Shown here: in pieces, positions 11,677 to 13,760 of the stretch
Numbering within the stretch: the first letter of the stretch is position 1
Layout: each line of letters begins with the position of its first letter
DNA from: JBBTXM01 sp038062255
Lineage (GTDB): Bacteria > Patescibacteriota > Minisyncoccia > UBA11713 > 2-01-FULL-45-33
NCBI GenBank assembly: GCA_038062255.1
Contig: JBBTXM010000016.1
Location: forward strand, 1 to 13,760
Direction: 5' to 3'
Length of the DNA: 13,760 bases
Program-made: the position numbers and the translations under genes
The notes under the pieces: generated by a model
Database searches by the model: none
What the model was told of the DNA's origin: nothing
Seen by the model: only the letters and a program-made list of their open reading frames with translations

Positions 11677-13760
11677 ATATCGGAACTTTCAATGTTTTTT
11701 ATCTTTTCTTGAAGAAGCGGAAAATTTTTAAGCAAGTTGTTTTCAATAACCGCCCTAGCCTCGGTACGCGCCGCTTCCACCATTTTCAGATTTTTAAGCG
11801 CTTCCATTCCGATATCGGAAACACCCCATTGGTTTTTGCCTGTTAACTCCCCCGCCCCGCGGAATTCAAGGTCGTATTCGGCAAGCTCAAACCCGCTTTT
11901 GACCTCTTTGAGGGCTTTGAGCCTTCGCCGAGAATTTTCAGAATACGAGTTGGGAAATATAAAGCAGTATGATTGTTTTTCGCCTCTGCCAACCCGTCCC
12001 CGAAACTGGTGCATTTGCGCTAGACCAAATCTTTCGGCGCCCTCAACCATCATTACTGTGGCATTTGGCACATCCACGCCTACTTCAATTACAGAAGTTG
12101 AAACCAAAATTTTGGTTTTGCCTTCTCTAAAATCCCGCATAGTTTCTTCCTTTTCTTTCGGAGTTAGCTTCCCATGCATAATACCTATCGCGAATTCCGG
12201 AAAAATACTTTTTGAAAGTTTTTCGTATTCTTCTTTTACCGATTTCATTTCCACAGACAACATTGTTTCCTTTTCTGATTTTTGAATCCGCGGACAGATA
12301 ACAAAAGCTTGTTCGCCATCCAATAATTTTTGCCTTATAAAAGAATATGCGATATCGCGTTCCTTTGGCGGAACAACTTTGGTTTCTATTTGCTTACGGC
12401 CCGGAGGAAGCTCCGAGATAAGGGAAATATCTAAGTCGGCGTATATTGAAAGCGCTAAAGTCCGCGGAATTGGGGTTGCGGACATCGAAAGAAAATGCGG
12501 AATAGTATTATTTTTTCTAAGCAACCTCCCGCGCTGGCCGACTCCGAACCTGTGCTGTTCGTCTACCATGGCAAGGGCTAAATTTTTAAACTCAACTTTT
12601 TTTTCAATTAGAGAATGGGTGCCGATTAAAATATGGATTTCGCCTTCCTTGGCCCACTTTAAAAGCTGGGACTTGGATACATGGGTCGGCAAATTTTTAT
12701 TTATTTTTGACGGAAACTTTTCCGATATCGACGAGGTCAAAAGCCCAACTCTGATATTGGAGGAACCAAGAAGCTTAAAAAAATTCTCAAAGTGCTGGCG
12801 CGCTAAAATTTCCGTAGGGGCCATGTAAGTCGCCTGCGCGCCGTTCTTGGCGGCCAAAAATGCGGAATACGCCGCAACAGCCGTCTTGCCAGATCCAACA
12901 TCGCCCTCCAAAAGGCGGTTCATTGGATTTCCGGAAGCAAAATCTTTTTCTACGTCCGCCATTGCCTTAAGCTGGGAAGCTGTGGGCTTAAACGATAAAA
13001 GTTTAAGAAACTCGTCTTTTAACTCCGGAGACTTTTTAATCTTAAGCGCCCCCAAATTTTTTAGGTCGCGCTTGCGCTTCATCCGTGACAGCTGTAGCAA
13101 AAAATCTTTTTCAAACGCCAAGCGTTTTTTTGCGGCTTCGGCATGGCCTAAATTTTTAGGAAAATGAATAAGGCGCAGGGCGGTTTGCCGTTCCGGTAAT
13201 TTGTATTTTTTTACTATTTCGCCCGGCAAAAACTCCGGAACTTTGGCCTCAGACAAGATTCTTTCCAAGTGCTTCTGAATCCAAAGAGAGCTTATGCCTG
13301 CGGAAGTGGAATATAAAGGGTATAGGGTCAAGGGTCTAGGGGCTAGAGTATTAAAAAAGTCCGCTAGTGCGGTTTGCGGTATAAATTCAAAAAGCGGATT
13401 TGCCAAGTAATATTTGCCTGAACGGATTCCTACTTTGCCGGAAAATACAGCCGTTGAGCCTTCGGGCAGCATCTTGGCGATATACGGCTGGCGAAACCAT
13501 ACCGCCTCGATTTTTCCGGTGCCGTCTTCAATTACTGCTTTTGCGATATTGAGCTTGCGCTTCCAGGTTTTTTCAAACTCTATTTTTGCCACTCGGCCGG
13601 CAATCCGCACGCGCTCGCCCGATAAGAGGTCAGAAATTTTTTTAAAATCCGCCGAATCTTCGTACCTGTAAGGAAAATGCTCCAAAAGATTTTCTACCGT
13701 CAAAAGCCCTAGTTTTTTCAGCGCCAAGCGCTGCTTGGGAGTAACGCGAAAAATTTCTTC
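11664..13760 (-). CDS. recG: ATP-dependent DNA helicase RecG (5' end beyond window)
   Basis: Superfamily 2 helicase that remodels stalled forks and Holliday junctions. The frame does not begin at the TTG at 13727: it continues to the window edge as EEIFRVTPKQRLALKKLGLLTVENLLEHFPYRYED split across both sides, the normal RecG N-terminus, so the start lies outside. Counting from codon 13727: the wedge/OB domain is about 30-115, Walker A GDVGSGKT at 275-282, APTEILARQHF at 303-313, the DEQH box at 389-392 and SATPIPRT at 416-423. The helicase C-domain follows, with HGKLTPKEKEETM, STSVIEVGVDVPNA and QFRGRVGRG, then the RecG TRG-like end. All motifs are intact. Residues 128-137 are encoded by a heptanucleotide repeat and replace the usual sequence before the YPLY motif. 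Convergent overlap with the upstream oxidoreductase gene is 13 nt. Confidence 0.96.
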   Translation of the reverse strand, partial: EEIFRVTPKQRLALKKLGLLTVENLLEHFPYRYEDSADFKKISDLLSGERVRIAGRVAKIEFEKTWKRKLNIAKAVIEDGTGKIEAVWFRQPYIAKMLPEGSTAVFSGKVGIRSGKYYLANPLFEFIPQTALADFFNTLAPRPLTLYPLYSTSAGISSLWIQKHLERILSEAKVPEFLPGEIVKKYKLPERQTALRLIHFPKNLGHAEAAKKRLAFEKDFLLQLSRMKRKRDLKNLGALKIKKSPELKDEFLKLLSFKPTASQLKAMADVEKDFASGNPMNRLLEGDVGSGKTAVAAYSAFLAAKNGAQATYMAPTEILARQHFENFFKLLGSSNIRVGLLTSSISEKFPSKINKNLPTHVSKSQLLKWAKEGEIHILIGTHSLIEKKVEFKNLALAMVDEQHRFGVGQRGRLLRKNNTIPHFLSMSATPIPRTLALSIYADLDISLISELPPGRKQIETKVVPPKERDIAYSFIRQKLLDGEQAFVICPRIQKSEKETMLSVEMKSVKEEYEKLSKSIFPEFAIGIMHGKLTPKEKEETMRDFREGKTKILVSTSVIEVGVDVPNATVMMVEGAERFGLAQMHQFRGRVGRGEKQSYCFIFPNSYSENSRRRLKALKEVKSGFELAEYDLEFRGAGELTGKNQWGVSDIGMEALKNLKMVEAARTEARAVIENNLLKNFPLLQEKIKNIESSDIHLE
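13318..13345. repeat. 7-nt tandem repeat array inside recG
   Basis: Four consecutive heptamers on the plus strand: GGGTATA, GGGTCAA, GGGTCTA and GGGGCTA (consensus GGGTCTA). In recG they encode LAPRPLTLYP. A 7-nt period cannot come from codon periodicity, so this is a DNA-level repeat. Similar CTAGACC/GGGTCTA runs occur, as I recall, between genes in some draft bacterial genomes; I cannot check this here. Confidence 0.6.

Noticed and set aside
11737..12285. A 182-codon plus-strand frame, and others at 12379-12828 and 12847-13167, opposite recG
   Set aside because: All are shadows of RecG helicase motifs on the minus strand; their composition is Ser/Pro-rich antisense and they have no start context.

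Overview
The window looks like chromosomal DNA of a Candidate Phyla Radiation bacterium (Patescibacteria, most likely Parcubacteria-like). This is inferred from gene content and style, not from a marker gene: a stand-alone SWIB protein, a small stand-alone GIY-YIG protein, a short PH-like membrane protein, AT-rich Lys/Ile/Phe-heavy proteins, very tight gene packing, few Shine-Dalgarno sites and probable leaderless starts. A run of 10 N at 344-353 marks a scaffold join, so the order of the first ~350 bases relative to the rest is less certain.

Layout. Positions 1-343: the tail of a possible upstream gene, a sigma70-type promoter and a SWIB-domain gene cut by the gap. Positions 383-2845 (+): an envelope glycosylation pair, a multi-pass GT-C-like membrane protein and a GT2 glycosyltransferase. 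Between them sits a 306-bp cassette: a GIY-YIG nuclease gene bounded by a near-perfect 22/23-nt inverted repeat. Positions 2842-3054 (-): a 70-aa membrane protein with a probable leaderless extended -10 promoter, divergent from a three-gene run at 3069-6597 (+). That run encodes a PH-like membrane protein, a FecR/Ig-like surface protein and a CHASE2-adenylate cyclase, and is probably an envelope-sensing cAMP module. Positions 6632-7819 (-): an HD-domain hydrolase, a kinase remnant lacking its P-loop, and tRNA-Ser(UGA). Positions 7871-9004 (+): a membrane-anchored PHP phosphoesterase with its own promoter and a strong terminator. Positions 9151-11676 (+): a two-gene unit of a PurD-like ATP-grasp ligase with altered active-site residues and a saccharopine-dehydrogenase-like oxidoreductase, possibly an uncharacterised biosynthetic pair. 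Positions 11664-13760 (-): RecG helicase, running off the right edge, with a 7-nt tandem repeat array inside its coding sequence.

The strongest candidate for something undescribed is the GIY-YIG inverted-repeat cassette. It is inserted between two genes without breaking either, and its arms carry the stop codons of both the upstream gene and the nuclease. Next are the PurD-like/saccharopine-dehydrogenase-like pair, the kinase fragment that ends at the tRNA-Ser 3' end, and two coding-sequence insertions that look like short repeats (a palindrome in the GT2 gene, heptamers in recG).

No gene-free stretch exceeds 300 bases. The longest, 9005-9150, holds a terminator and a promoter.
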